Assembly: GCF_035918235.1 (NCBI RefSeq)
Contig: NZ_CP109485.1
Coordinates: 6,445,001 to 6,509,000 of the forward strand
DNA length: 64,000 nt
Source of the DNA: Streptomyces sp. NBC_01445
GTDB taxonomy: Bacteria > Actinomycetota > Actinomycetes > Streptomycetales > Streptomycetaceae
Direction: 5' to 3'
Shown here: positions 9,015 to 17,400 of the stretch, piece after piece
Layout: the number at the start of each line of letters is the position of its first letter
Position numbering within the stretch: the stretch's first letter is position 1
Notes under the pieces: generated by a model
The model's database searches: none
Told to the model about the DNA's origin: nothing
Seen by the model: the letters and a program-made list of their open reading frames with translations, nothing else
Made by a program: the position numbers and the translations under genes

Positions 9015-9124
9015 GCAATCCCCCCGATACACACCCCAGCGTGACCCGCCGGGGCGGGCGCACGCCAGGCGTGCAGGGTGGTTTGGGTCGCTTGGGAGTG
9101 GTGCGCCGGGTGTGCGGCGTACGT

Positions 9125-10942
9125 CTAGTACGACAACCCGTAGCCGATCGGATACAGCACCTGCGTCGGATCGTCGGCCCGCTGGACGGGCACGGGCAGC
9201 TTGCCCCGCGGCCTGGCCCGGCCCGCGATCACCCGGACCGCGGCCCGCAGTTCGACGTCGGTCCACGAGTACGCGGCGAGCGATGCGCCGACGCCGGGCA
9301 CCTGCGCGATGTCGTACGGGTTGCGGATCGCGACCGCGACGACGGGGACGCCGGTGGCGGCCAGGGCGTTCACGAGCCGCTGCTGACTGCTGCCCGCAGT
9401 GACGTTGTACGTGCCCACCAGTACCGCGTCCTTGCCCTTGGCGGCGGCCACCGCCTCGTCGATCTTCGCCTGGTTCGGCGCGGTCCCGGTCGACAGCACC
9501 GTTGTGGTGAAGCCGAGTTCGGTCAGTGCCTGGCCGAGTGTCGTCGTGGGCGGGCCCGTCGTGCCGGAGGGCGAGGCCGGGTCGGCGCCGACGACCAGGA
9601 TGTTCCTGTGGGTGCGCCGCGACAGCGGGAGCAGCCCGTTCTTGTTGAGCAGGAGCGTCGTGGTGGCCTCGGCGATGCGGTCGGCGGCGGCCAGGTGGTC
9701 ACGGGTGCCGACGGTCTTGTCGACGCCGCGGCCGGTGACGTACGGCTCGTCGAAGAGGCCCAGCTTCTCCTTGAGACGCAGGACGCGCAGGATCGACTCG
9801 TCGAGGCGCGCCTCCGTCAGCTCGCCGTTCTTCACGGCGTCGAGGACGGCGTTCCAGGACACCTCCAGGGAGGGCGGGTTGAGGAGCTGGTCCACGCCCG
9901 CCTTCAGGGCGAGCACCGGCACGCGGTCGTCGCCGTACTTGTCGCGTACGCCCTGCATGCCGAGGGAGTCGGTCACGATGAGGCCCTCGAAGCCGAGTTC
10001 CTGGCGCAGGATGCCCGTCATGATCGGGTGCGAGAGCGTCGCCGGGTCGCCCGAGCCGTCGAGGTCGGGGACCATGATGTGCGCGGTCATGATCGAGTCG
10101 ATGCCCGCGGCGATCGCGGCCTTGAACGGCGGGGCGTCGATCTGCTGCCACTGCTCGCGCGTGTGCGTGATGATCGGGAAGCCGAAGTGGCTGTCGGTGG
10201 CGGTGTCACCATGGCCGGGGAAGTGCTTGGCCGTGGAGGCGATGTCGCTGCTCTGGTAGCCCTTGACCTCGGCGGCGACCAGGCCCGCGACGGCCTCGGG
10301 GTCGGCGCCGAAGGAGCGCACGCCGATGACCGGGTTGGCCGGGTTGATGTTCACGTCGGCGTCGGGCGCGTAGTTCTGGCGGATGCCGACCGCGCGCAGT
10401 TCGGCGCCGGCGATCCGGCCCAGGGTGCGGGCGTCGGAGCGGGAGCCGCCCGCGCCGATGGCCATGGCGCCGGGGAAGAGCGTCGCGGGCTCGCCGACGC
10501 GGCAGACGATGCCGTGTTCCTGGTCGGTGGAGATGAGCAGCGGGATACGGCTCGGCTGGGCGAGGCCCGCCCGCTGGATGCCGTTCGAGAGGTCGGCGAT
10601 CTGGTGCGGGTCCCGGGTGTTGTGCGCCCAGGTGAAGTAGATGATGCCGCCGAGCTTGTACTTGTCGATCAGTTCGGCCGCGGTGCGGACGCCGATCTCG
10701 GCGAGGTTGGCGTCGATGTCGGCCTGGTCGGGGTCGGTGGCGGAGTGGCCGTAGACCCGCATCACGAAGAGCTGGCCGACCTTCTCCTCGATGCTCATCC
10801 GGGAGATGAGCTGCTTGAGTCGCGCGTCCTTGCCCTTGCGTGACGCGTCGTCGGCCTGGGCCGGGACGCCGGACAGGGTGACCGCGGCGGCGCCCGCGGT
10901 GGCGGCGGCGAGCAGGGTGCGTCTGGACAGGCTGAGGTGCAC
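9125..10942 (-). CDS. Secreted glycoside hydrolase family 3 enzyme (beta-N-acetylglucosaminidase-like)
   Basis: A 605-residue enzyme with a twin-arginine type signal (SRRTLLAAATAGAAA, AQA-D cleavage). The GH3 catalytic domain follows from about residue 45. It contains KHFPGHGDTATDSH, the NagZ-type His/Asp loop, and VTDSLGM with the nucleophile Asp. A C-terminal GH3_C Rossmann-like domain (NILVVGADPAS; VGTYNVTAGS) completes the long form. It probably releases GlcNAc from chitin or peptidoglycan fragments outside the cell; beta-glucosidase is less likely given the KHFPGHG motif. The start is GTG 10942, with AAGGAG 7 bases upstream; upstream codons lack a signal peptide. Confidence 0.9.
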   Translation of the reverse strand: MHLSLSRRTLLAAATAGAAAVTLSGVPAQADDASRKGKDARLKQLISRMSIEEKVGQLFVMRVYGHSATDPDQADIDANLAEIGVRTAAELIDKYKLGGIIYFTWAHNTRDPHQIADLSNGIQRAGLAQPSRIPLLISTDQEHGIVCRVGEPATLFPGAMAIGAGGSRSDARTLGRIAGAELRAVGIRQNYAPDADVNINPANPVIGVRSFGADPEAVAGLVAAEVKGYQSSDIASTAKHFPGHGDTATDSHFGFPIITHTREQWQQIDAPPFKAAIAAGIDSIMTAHIMVPDLDGSGDPATLSHPIMTGILRQELGFEGLIVTDSLGMQGVRDKYGDDRVPVLALKAGVDQLLNPPSLEVSWNAVLDAVKNGELTEARLDESILRVLRLKEKLGLFDEPYVTGRGVDKTVGTRDHLAAADRIAEATTTLLLNKNGLLPLSRRTHRNILVVGADPASPSGTTGPPTTTLGQALTELGFTTTVLSTGTAPNQAKIDEAVAAAKGKDAVLVGTYNVTAGSSQQRLVNALAATGVPVVAVAIRNPYDIAQVPGVGASLAAYSWTDVELRAAVRVIAGRARPRGKLPVPVQRADDPTQVLYPIGYGLSY

Positions 10943-11278
10943 TGCGCACTCCTTCCGGAGGAGAACTGGTGATCCATGCCCTGAAAGAAACTTCCGAGGG
11001 TCACGAATATCTGGAAAGTTTCTGCCAGTCAAGGGTGCGCGCAGCCGGGGCGGCAGAAGGGGGAGGGGAGGGGCCGTCACCGGCGCAAGGGAGGGGGCGC
11101 GCCGGTGACGGCGTGCTGCCGGCCGCAGGCGGCGGAGAGGGTGGTCAGCGTTCGCAGCCAGCAGCGAGGCCGACACCGCTCTGCGGAGACTCTCCGGCAG
11201 TACGCCGTTCTGACGGAGCGGTACGCGGGCGGGTTCCCCACTACCCGGGGAATGCCGGAAAGTGGTGCGCCGGTGAAA
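10943..11278. promoter_or_regulatory. 336-bp intergenic region: GH3 promoter side and LysR 3' side
   Basis: No gene seen. Near the GH3 start a GAAA-G-TTTC palindrome (11014-11022) and a partial copy (GAAACTTCC, 10987-10995) resemble the GAAA-N-TTTC boxes known from Streptomyces polysaccharide-hydrolase promoters. At 11073-11112 a 14-bp perfect inverted repeat with a 12-base loop could terminate the LysR transcript. Four G-runs at 11047-11073 could form a G-quadruplex. Confidence 0.45.
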
Positions 11279-12271
11279 TCAGGGGAGCGGTAGTGCTTCT
11301 GGGCACCGGTCAGCGTGCGTCAGCGGGCCTTGTCCGGCTGGTCCGGCTGATCCGCCTGATCCGGCTCCCGGGTGACTTCCCCCCCACCGTTCCCGCAGCG
11401 TCCGCACCGCCTCCGCGATGGCCGGCCTGCGCGACGCTCCCGTCCGCCACAGCGCGTACAAGTGCCTTACGGGCATGGGGTCCAGGGGCACCGCGACGAC
11501 GCCGTCCGGCAGCGGGCCGCGGCCGAGGCGGGGGATCAGCGCCACGCCGAGGCCGGCCGCGACGAGCGCCGTCAGGGTCGGGTTCTCCTCGGCCTGGTGC
11601 CTGATGTCGGGCTCGAAGCCCGCCGCCCGCAGCGTCCGCACCAGCCAGTCGTGGCACACCCGCCCCGGCGGCTGCGACACCCACCGCTCGCCGCCGAGCT
11701 CCTCGCGGCGCACCGCGTGACGTCCCGCGAGCGGATGCCCGGCCGGCACGAGCAGGTCGCACAGGTCGTCCCCGATGGCGGCCTGCTCCACGCCGGCGGG
11801 GGCCGGCAGCGGCGCGATGTCCCAGTCGTGCGCGACGGCCAGGTCGACGGCCCCCTTGGCGACCAGGTCGACCGACAGGTGCGGGTCGACCTCCGTGAGC
11901 CGCGCATCGAGCGCGGGATGCCGTACGGCGAGATCCGCGAGGACGGACGGCAGCAGGCCGCGGGCCGCCGAGGCGAACGCGGCGATCGTCAGGCGTCCCG
12001 CAGGCAGCCCGCGGCGCTCCTCCAGATCCGTCTCGGCGCGCTCGACGATGACCATCAAGTCCTGTGCTGTGCGGGCGAGTTCGAGGGCCTCGTCGGTGAG
12101 GCGCACGCCCCGCCCGTGCCGTTCGAGGAGTACGGTCCTCGTCTCCCGCTCCAGCTTGGAGATCTGCTGCGAGACCGCGGACGGCGTGTAGCCGAGCGCC
12201 GCCGCGGCGGCCCCGACCGTGCCGTGCACGGAGACGGCGTGCAGCGCGCGCAGCCGCTGGAGATCGAGCAT
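11279..12271 (-). CDS. LysR-family transcriptional regulator
   Basis: A 330-residue LTTR. The N-terminal winged HTH (residues 1-60: LRALHAVSVHGTVGAAAAALG, PSAVSQQISKLE) is followed by a LysR substrate-binding domain (about 90-295) with GRLTIAAF and DLLVPAGHPLAGR. A low-complexity Gly/Ser/Ala tail ends the protein. It is divergent from the EamA transporter with 139 bp between starts, the usual arrangement for an LTTR controlling its neighbour. A T-N11-A palindrome lies between them. The EamA-aroA pair is the likely target and a small aromatic or amino-acid-like effector is possible, both by inference from position. Confidence 0.92.
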   Translation of the reverse strand: MLDLQRLRALHAVSVHGTVGAAAAALGYTPSAVSQQISKLERETRTVLLERHGRGVRLTDEALELARTAQDLMVIVERAETDLEERRGLPAGRLTIAAFASAARGLLPSVLADLAVRHPALDARLTEVDPHLSVDLVAKGAVDLAVAHDWDIAPLPAPAGVEQAAIGDDLCDLLVPAGHPLAGRHAVRREELGGERWVSQPPGRVCHDWLVRTLRAAGFEPDIRHQAEENPTLTALVAAGLGVALIPRLGRGPLPDGVVAVPLDPMPVRHLYALWRTGASRRPAIAEAVRTLRERWGGSHPGAGSGGSAGPAGQGPLTHADRCPEALPLP

Positions 12272-12336
12272 GCCGGCCTCCCGGTGAGCCTCGGGCAGTC
12301 ATGATGACCCGGGCCGTCATGACGCCTGGGACATTC

Positions 12337-12351
12337 TTCAGCGTTGCTGAA
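12337..12351. promoter_or_regulatory. LysR-type box between lysR and eamA-aroA
   Basis: TTCAGC-GTT-GCTGAA is a perfect 15-bp interrupted palindrome containing the LTTR T-N11-A pattern. It lies 59 bases upstream of the EamA start and 65 from the LysR start, and is the best operator candidate in the intergenic region. Confidence 0.6.
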
Positions 12352-12410
12352 TTCAACCATGCAGACATTCGCGCTGGTGCTACACGGTCGTTGCCGGTGA
12401 TCCTCGACGC

Positions 12411-13364
12411 ATGGCTCCCACGCTCCCTATGCGCCCGTCCCACATCGCGCTCGCCGTCCTGGTCACCGCCGTCTGGGGCGTCAACTTCGTCGTCATCGAG
12501 GTCGGCCTCGACCGCTTCCCGCCGCTGCTCTTCTCGGCCCTGCGCTTCCTCGTCGCGGCGCTGCCCGCGGTGTTCTTCGTGGGGCGGCCGAAAGTGGCGT
12601 GGAAGTCGGTCGTCGGCGTCGGACTGGCGCTCGGTGTCATGAAGTTCGGGCTGCTCTTCGTCGGCATGAACCAGGGGATGCCCGCCGGGCTCTCCTCTCT
12701 CGTCCTGCAGATCCAGGCCGTGTTCACCGCCCTGTTCGCCTTCGTCGCGCTCGGCGAACGGCCCGGCCGGGTCCGCCTGGCCGGCATGGTCGTCGCGCTC
12801 GCCGGGATCGGCGTCGCGGCCGTCGACGAGGGCACGAGCGGCCCGCTGCTCGGCTTCACGCTCGTCGTCGTGGCCGCCGTCGGCTGGGGCGTCTCGAACG
12901 TCCTCACCCGCAAGGCGGCACCGTCCGCCCCCTTCACCTTCATGGTGTGGACGTCGGCCGTCCCCGTCCTGCCGCTGTTCGCGCTCTCCCTCGCCTTCGA
13001 GGGCTGGGACCGCGACAGCCGGGCGCTCGCGTCGCTCGATTGGACCGGCGTCGGCATCATCGCGTTCGTCGCCTGGGTCACCACGCTCTTCTGCTTCGGC
13101 GCCTGGAGCTTCCTGCTGCGCAGCCACCCCGCCTCGTCGGTCGCCCCGTTCACGCTGCTAGTCCCGGTGTTCGGGATGTCGTCCGCCGCGCTCTTCCTCG
13201 GCGAGAGCGTCAGCCCCCTGCGCTGGTGCGCCGCCGCGCTCCTCGTCGGCGGTGTCGCTCTCGCGTCGCTCGCGCCCGCTCCCCGGAACCGGGCCGTCCA
13301 GCGTGTGGACACTCCGGCGCCCGCGCTGCCCGTCGAGGACCATGAAGCGCATGCCAGTCGTTGA
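12411..13364 (+). CDS. EamA-family (DMT) membrane exporter
   Basis: A 317-residue protein with two EamA repeats of about five transmembrane helices each. The first opens with ALAVLVTAVWGVNFVVI and the second with LVVVAAVGWGVSNVL. The family exports amino acids, purines and other small metabolites. It is divergent from a LysR gene. Its last 23 bases overlap the start of aroA, so the two are translationally coupled and the exporter may move something related to aromatic metabolism. ATG 12411 is used; ATG 12429 is possible. The C-terminal tail after about residue 290 is hydrophilic. Confidence 0.92.
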   Translation: MAPTLPMRPSHIALAVLVTAVWGVNFVVIEVGLDRFPPLLFSALRFLVAALPAVFFVGRPKVAWKSVVGVGLALGVMKFGLLFVGMNQGMPAGLSSLVLQIQAVFTALFAFVALGERPGRVRLAGMVVALAGIGVAAVDEGTSGPLLGFTLVVVAAVGWGVSNVLTRKAAPSAPFTFMVWTSAVPVLPLFALSLAFEGWDRDSRALASLDWTGVGIIAFVAWVTTLFCFGAWSFLLRSHPASSVAPFTLLVPVFGMSSAALFLGESVSPLRWCAAALLVGGVALASLAPAPRNRAVQRVDTPAPALPVEDHEAHASR

Positions 13365-14586
13365 GATCCCCGGTTCCAAGTCCGTGACGGCGAGGGCGCT
13401 GTTCCTCGCCGCGGCCGCGCAGGGCACCACCACTCTCGTGCGCCCCCTCAGCTCGGACGACACCGAGGGATTCGCCGAAGGGCTGCTCCGGCTCGGTTAC
13501 GGCGTCGAACGCGGCCCGGACGCCTGGCACATCGAGGGCCGGCCGGCCGGCCCCGCCACGACCGACGCCGACGTGTACTGCCGCGACGGCGCGACCACCG
13601 CCCGCTTCCTGCCCACGCTCACGTCGGCCGCCGCGCACGGCACGTACCGCTTCGACGCCTCGCCCCAGATGCGCCGCCGTCCCCTCGCTCCGCTCAGCAG
13701 GGCCCTGCGCGACCTGGGTGTGGACCTCCGTCACGAGGAGGCCGAGGGGCGCCACCCGCTCACGGTCACGGCGGGCGGGGTGGAGGGTGGTGACGTGACC
13801 CTGGACGCGGGCCAGTCGTCCCAGTACCTCACCGCGCTCCTGCTGCTCGGCCCGCTGACCAGGACCGGCCTGCGCATCACGGTCACCGACCTGGTCTCGG
13901 CGCCGTACATCGAGATCACCCTGGCGATGATGCGCAGCTTCGGGGCCGAAGTCCGCCGCGGCGGCAACGTGTTCGAGGTCGCGCCCGGCGGCTACCGCGC
14001 GACCACCTACGCGATCGAGCCGGACGCCTCGACCGCGAGCTACTTCTTCGCGGCGGCGGCCGTCACCGGCGGCGAGGTCACCGTCGAAGGACTCGGCAAG
14101 AACGCGCTCCAGGGCGACCTGGCGTTCGTCGACGTCCTGCGGCGCATGGGCGCCGGGGTGACGACGACGGCGGACCGCACCACGGTCACCGCGCCCGGCC
14201 CCGCGGGTCTGTCCGGCATCACGGTCAACATGCGGGACATCTCCGACACGATGCCGACCCTCGCGGCGATCGCGCCGTACGCGAGCGGCCCGGTCCGCAT
14301 CGAGGACGTGCACAACACGCGCGTCAAGGAGTGCGACCGCCTGGAAGCCTGCGCGCAGAACCTGCGCGGGCTCGGCGTGACGGTCGCGACGGGACCCGAC
14401 TGGATCGAGATCCAGCCGGGCACCCCGGCCCCGGCGGAGATCACCACGTACGGGGATCACCGCATCGCGATGTCCTTCGCGGTGACGGGCCTGCGGATCC
14501 CCGGCGGGGTCACGTTCGACGACCCGGGGTGCGTGCGGAAGACGTTCCCCGACTTCCACGAGGCGTTCGCGAAGGTGTTCGGATAG
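13342..14586 (+). CDS. aroA: 3-phosphoshikimate 1-carboxyvinyltransferase (EPSP synthase), divergent type
   Basis: A 414-residue EPSP synthase joining shikimate-3-phosphate and PEP in the shikimate pathway. Active-site elements are all present: PGSKS (Lys13), TAR (Arg), SSQ in DAGQSSQY, DISDTMPT with the catalytic Asp, RVKECDRLEA (Glu, Arg), YGDHRIAM (Arg) and a C-terminal RKTFPDF Lys. The PEP-site loop is unusual. Where E. coli reads GNAGTAMR, this protein reads RDGATTAR, placing Ala84 at the Gly96 position. Ala at this position is known to weaken glyphosate binding and occurs naturally in CP4-type enzymes. Start ATG 13342 lies inside the EamA gene, with GAGGA upstream. It may be a second AroA with a specialised role. 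Confidence 0.88.
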   Translation: MKRMPVVEIPGSKSVTARALFLAAAAQGTTTLVRPLSSDDTEGFAEGLLRLGYGVERGPDAWHIEGRPAGPATTDADVYCRDGATTARFLPTLTSAAAHGTYRFDASPQMRRRPLAPLSRALRDLGVDLRHEEAEGRHPLTVTAGGVEGGDVTLDAGQSSQYLTALLLLGPLTRTGLRITVTDLVSAPYIEITLAMMRSFGAEVRRGGNVFEVAPGGYRATTYAIEPDASTASYFFAAAAVTGGEVTVEGLGKNALQGDLAFVDVLRRMGAGVTTTADRTTVTAPGPAGLSGITVNMRDISDTMPTLAAIAPYASGPVRIEDVHNTRVKECDRLEACAQNLRGLGVTVATGPDWIEIQPGTPAPAEITTYGDHRIAMSFAVTGLRIPGGVTFDDPGCVRKTFPDFHEAFAKVFG

Positions 14587-14599
14587 CCGTTCGGATGGC

Positions 14600-14800
14600 C
14601 GCCCGGCGGGCTGTGCCGACTCGTCGAGCAGCCGGTCGAGACGGCCGGCTCCGGCCCAGGCCGGTGATCGGGCGGCCGTCCCTGCACCACAGGGGCGGCC
14701 GTCCCTGCACCACGGGGGTGGCCGCCCGGCCTCGCATCAGCCCCACATATGCCTGTCCCGCCCGGCGGGCTATGCCGACTCGTTGAGCAGCCGGGCGAGA
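14600..14800. repeat. Duplicated gene end and tandem 20-mers between convergent genes
   Basis: 14600-14641 repeats 14759-14800 with 39 of 42 bases identical. The second copy contains the last codons and stop of the isomerase gene (LLNESA-stop on the minus strand). The first copy reads LLDESAQ with no stop. Between them GGCGGCCGTCCCTGCACCAC occurs twice (14671-14690, 14694-14713). An 8-bp stem (GGGCGGCC/GGCCGCCC) ends near 14728. The region probably also terminates the convergent aroA and isomerase transcripts. Confidence 0.7.
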
Positions 14801-15570
14801 TGCTCACGTCCGGCCGTCAGGAGCCCGGGCAGCGGGGCGGCGTCCGGATACCAGCGCTTCTCGTACTCCCAGCACAGCCACCCGTCCCAGCCCTCGCGGC
14901 ACAGCACGTCCACGACCTCGGTGAGCGGCAGCACGCCTGTGCCGAGCGCGAGCGGCGTCGTGTCGTCGGCGCCCGCGATGTCCTTCACCTGTACGTAGCC
15001 CAGGTGCGGGGACAGCGCCGCGTACGACGCCACGGGCTGCTCGCCGCCGAGCCACGTGTGCATGACGTCCCACAGGGCGCCGACCTGCCGGTGTCCGACG
15101 GCGCCGAGCACGCGCATCGCGTCGGCTCCCGTGCGGTGCGAGTCGTGGGTCTCCAGGAGGATGCGGACGCCGAGGTCCGCGGCGTACTCGGCGGCGGTGC
15201 CCAGGCGCCGGGCGGCTGTCGCGTCGGCGTCGGCGCGGCTCTGCTCCGTGCCGCCGCCCGGGAAGACGCGTACATAGGGCGCGCCGACGTCGCGGGCGAG
15301 TTCGAGGAGTGACCTGATCTCCGCGATCACCGGTTCGTCCTCGCCGGGAGCGGCCACCCGCGCGTACCCGGCGAGCCCGAGGATCTCGACCCCGGCGGCC
15401 TTGAACGCGGCGGCGGCGTCGGCCCGTTCGGCGGGCCCGAGCCCCGGGTGTACGGGTTCTTCGGGATGGGCGCGCAGCTCGACACCGTGATACCCGTGCT
15501 CGCCGGCGAGCCGCACGACATCGGCGAGGGGAAGCCCGGGAACCCCGAGCGTGGAGAAGGCCAGTTTCAT
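14770..15570 (-). CDS. Sugar phosphate isomerase/epimerase family (xylose-isomerase-like TIM barrel)
   Basis: A 266-residue AP-endonuclease-2-like TIM barrel. It starts MKLAFSTLGVPG and shows the beta-strand/metal-ligand pattern of the family: GYHGVELR, LLETHDSHRT, ALWDVMHTW, GYVQVKDI and LCWEYEKRW. Members isomerise, epimerise or dehydrate sugars and sugar acids using a divalent metal. The substrate cannot be read from sequence. It stands alone between convergent aroA and the divergent phospholipase gene. The promoter must lie within 15571-15926. Confidence 0.85.
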   Translation of the reverse strand: MKLAFSTLGVPGLPLADVVRLAGEHGYHGVELRAHPEEPVHPGLGPAERADAAAAFKAAGVEILGLAGYARVAAPGEDEPVIAEIRSLLELARDVGAPYVRVFPGGGTEQSRADADATAARRLGTAAEYAADLGVRILLETHDSHRTGADAMRVLGAVGHRQVGALWDVMHTWLGGEQPVASYAALSPHLGYVQVKDIAGADDTTPLALGTGVLPLTEVVDVLCREGWDGWLCWEYEKRWYPDAAPLPGLLTAGREHLARLLNESA

Positions 15571-15739
15571 GGCGGGGACGCTACCGGGCTGCGGGGCGGG
15601 GTCAAGGGCATGCCCGGCGCGGATGCGGCGGCCGGGTGAAGGGGCGGCGCGAGGAACCCGGTGACGGCGACACCTGACCGCGCCCGGCCCAATCCCCTTG
15701 CCGCGCCAAGCTTCGGCAACGTCCCTGCCATGCGGGTCA

Positions 15740-15755
15740 CGGCTTGGCCAAGCCG
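15740..15755. promoter_or_regulatory. 16-bp perfect palindrome upstream of the phospholipase gene
   Basis: CGGCTTGG-CCAAGCCG is a perfect palindrome with no spacer, midway between the divergent isomerase (15570) and phospholipase (15927) starts. Likely an operator; the regulator is unknown. I looked for PhoP direct repeats here and did not find convincing ones. Confidence 0.45.
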
Positions 15756-15926
15756 ATTCCGTGCGTTGGCCACGTATTCATCGCCCGCCCCGTGCGGGCC
15801 TCACCTCGGCCCTGGACAGTGGCTCACCGGAACGCACGTGCCCCCGCACATCCGTGGACAAGAGCGCCCCCAACCGCCTTTCCGTCCATGGGAGTTCATG
15901 GTCGTCCGTCGCATGAAGGGATCCCC

Positions 15927-17357
15927 ATGCCCGAGGAGTTCACCCGTCGCAGGCTGCTGGGTTCGGCCGCAGGCGCGCTCGGAGGCGCCGCCGCCCTCTC
16001 GCTGCTGCCGCCGAGCGTCCAGAAGGCCGTCGCCGCGGGACCGCCGCGGCGCGGCTCGCTGCGCGACATCGAGCATGTCGTCATGCTGATGCAGGAGAAC
16101 CGGTCCTTCGACCACTACTTCGGCACCCTGTCCGGCGTCCGTGGCTTCAACGACCCGCGGGCCCTCAAGCTGGACACCGGCCGTTCGGTCTTCTATCAGC
16201 CGGACGCGGTGAACCCGAAGGGGTACCTGCTCCCCTTCCACCTCGACACGCACAGCTCCAGCGCCCAGGCCATCCCCTCCACCAGCCACGCCTGGTCCGT
16301 CCAGCACGAGGCCTGGAACGGCGGCAGGATGGACCGCTGGCTGCCCGCCCACCGCAAGGCGGACGGTGCCAACGGCCCTTATGTCATGGGCTATTACACC
16401 CGCGAGGACATCCCCTTCCAGTTCGCCCTCGCCGAGGCCTTCACCATCTGCGACCACTACTTCTGCTCGGTCTTCGGCCCGACCTGGCCCAACCGGTTGT
16501 ACTGGATGACCGGTTCGATCGACGCGGGCGGCACGCAGGGCGGCCCGGTCCTGTCCAACAAGGCGCCGACGCCGTACCGCTGGAAGACGTACGCCGAACG
16601 CCTCCAGGCCGCCGGGGTCAGCTGGAAGGTCTACCAGCAGGACGACGACTACGGCTGCAACATGCTCGAGCAGTTCCAGGCGTTCAAGGACGCGAAGCCC
16701 GGCTCCGACCTCTATGAGCGCGGGGTGCGGCCGCAGCCCGAGGGCACGTTCGAGGACGACGCCCGAGGCGACCGGCTCCCCGCGGTCTCCTGGATCATGC
16801 CGACGAGCTACCAGTCCGAGCACCCGGACTACCTGCCGGCGGCCGGCGCGGACTTCGTCGCCTCGAAGATCGAGGCCATCGCGTCCAACCCGAAGGTCTG
16901 GGCGAAGACCGCCTTCATCCTCAACTACGACGAGAACGACGGCCTCTTCGACCACGTGCCGCCGCCGACGGCGCCCGCCGGTGCGAAGGGCGAGTATGTC
17001 CAGGGGCTGCCGATCGGCGCCGGGTTCCGGGTGCCCGCCATCATCGTGTCGCCCTGGACCGTGGGCGGCTGGGTCTCGAGCGAGACCTTCGACCACACCT
17101 CCGCCCTGCAGTTCCTCGAGCGGTTCACCGGCGTCGAGGAACCCAACATCACCGACTGGCGCCGAGACACTTTCGGCGACCTCACGTCGGCGTTCCGGTT
17201 CTCCGACAGCAGGCCGCACGCCCCGCGCCTGCCCGACGACACGGCGGAGCAGCTGGAGAAGGCGAAGCAGGAGGTCGCCACGCTCCCGAAGCCGACGCTC
17301 CCGGGCGCGGACCAGCACTTCCCGCACCAGGAGAGGGGCCGACGCCCGCAGGTGTGA
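15927..17357 (+). CDS. Tat-exported phospholipase C/phosphatase-like enzyme (phosphoesterase family)
   Basis: A 476-residue protein with a Tat signal (TRRRLLGSAAGALGG, about residues 5-36). It belongs to the phosphoesterase family of non-haemolytic phospholipase C and AcpA acid phosphatases. The signature IEHVVMLMQENRSFDHYFGT motif opens the mature domain. NYDENDGLFDHVPPP and a later RVPAIIVSPW/FDHTS block carry the other metal ligands. It is shorter than the roughly 680-residue phosphocholine-specific type and lacks its C-terminal repeats, so substrate preference is open. It would release phosphate or phospho-head-groups outside the cell. ATG 15927 has AAGGGA upstream and is the only start that places the Tat signal correctly. 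Confidence 0.88.
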   Translation: MPEEFTRRRLLGSAAGALGGAAALSLLPPSVQKAVAAGPPRRGSLRDIEHVVMLMQENRSFDHYFGTLSGVRGFNDPRALKLDTGRSVFYQPDAVNPKGYLLPFHLDTHSSSAQAIPSTSHAWSVQHEAWNGGRMDRWLPAHRKADGANGPYVMGYYTREDIPFQFALAEAFTICDHYFCSVFGPTWPNRLYWMTGSIDAGGTQGGPVLSNKAPTPYRWKTYAERLQAAGVSWKVYQQDDDYGCNMLEQFQAFKDAKPGSDLYERGVRPQPEGTFEDDARGDRLPAVSWIMPTSYQSEHPDYLPAAGADFVASKIEAIASNPKVWAKTAFILNYDENDGLFDHVPPPTAPAGAKGEYVQGLPIGAGFRVPAIIVSPWTVGGWVSSETFDHTSALQFLERFTGVEEPNITDWRRDTFGDLTSAFRFSDSRPHAPRLPDDTAEQLEKAKQEVATLPKPTLPGADQHFPHQERGRRPQV

Positions 17358-17400
17358 CGGTCAGGGGAGATCCGGGTGGGTGAGCGGAGGCGAGCCCCGC

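Noticed and set aside
15571-15926. PhoP (PHO box) control of the phospholipase gene
   Set aside because: TCACC elements at 15801 and 15824 are 23 bp apart and not in the 11-bp register of PHO boxes.
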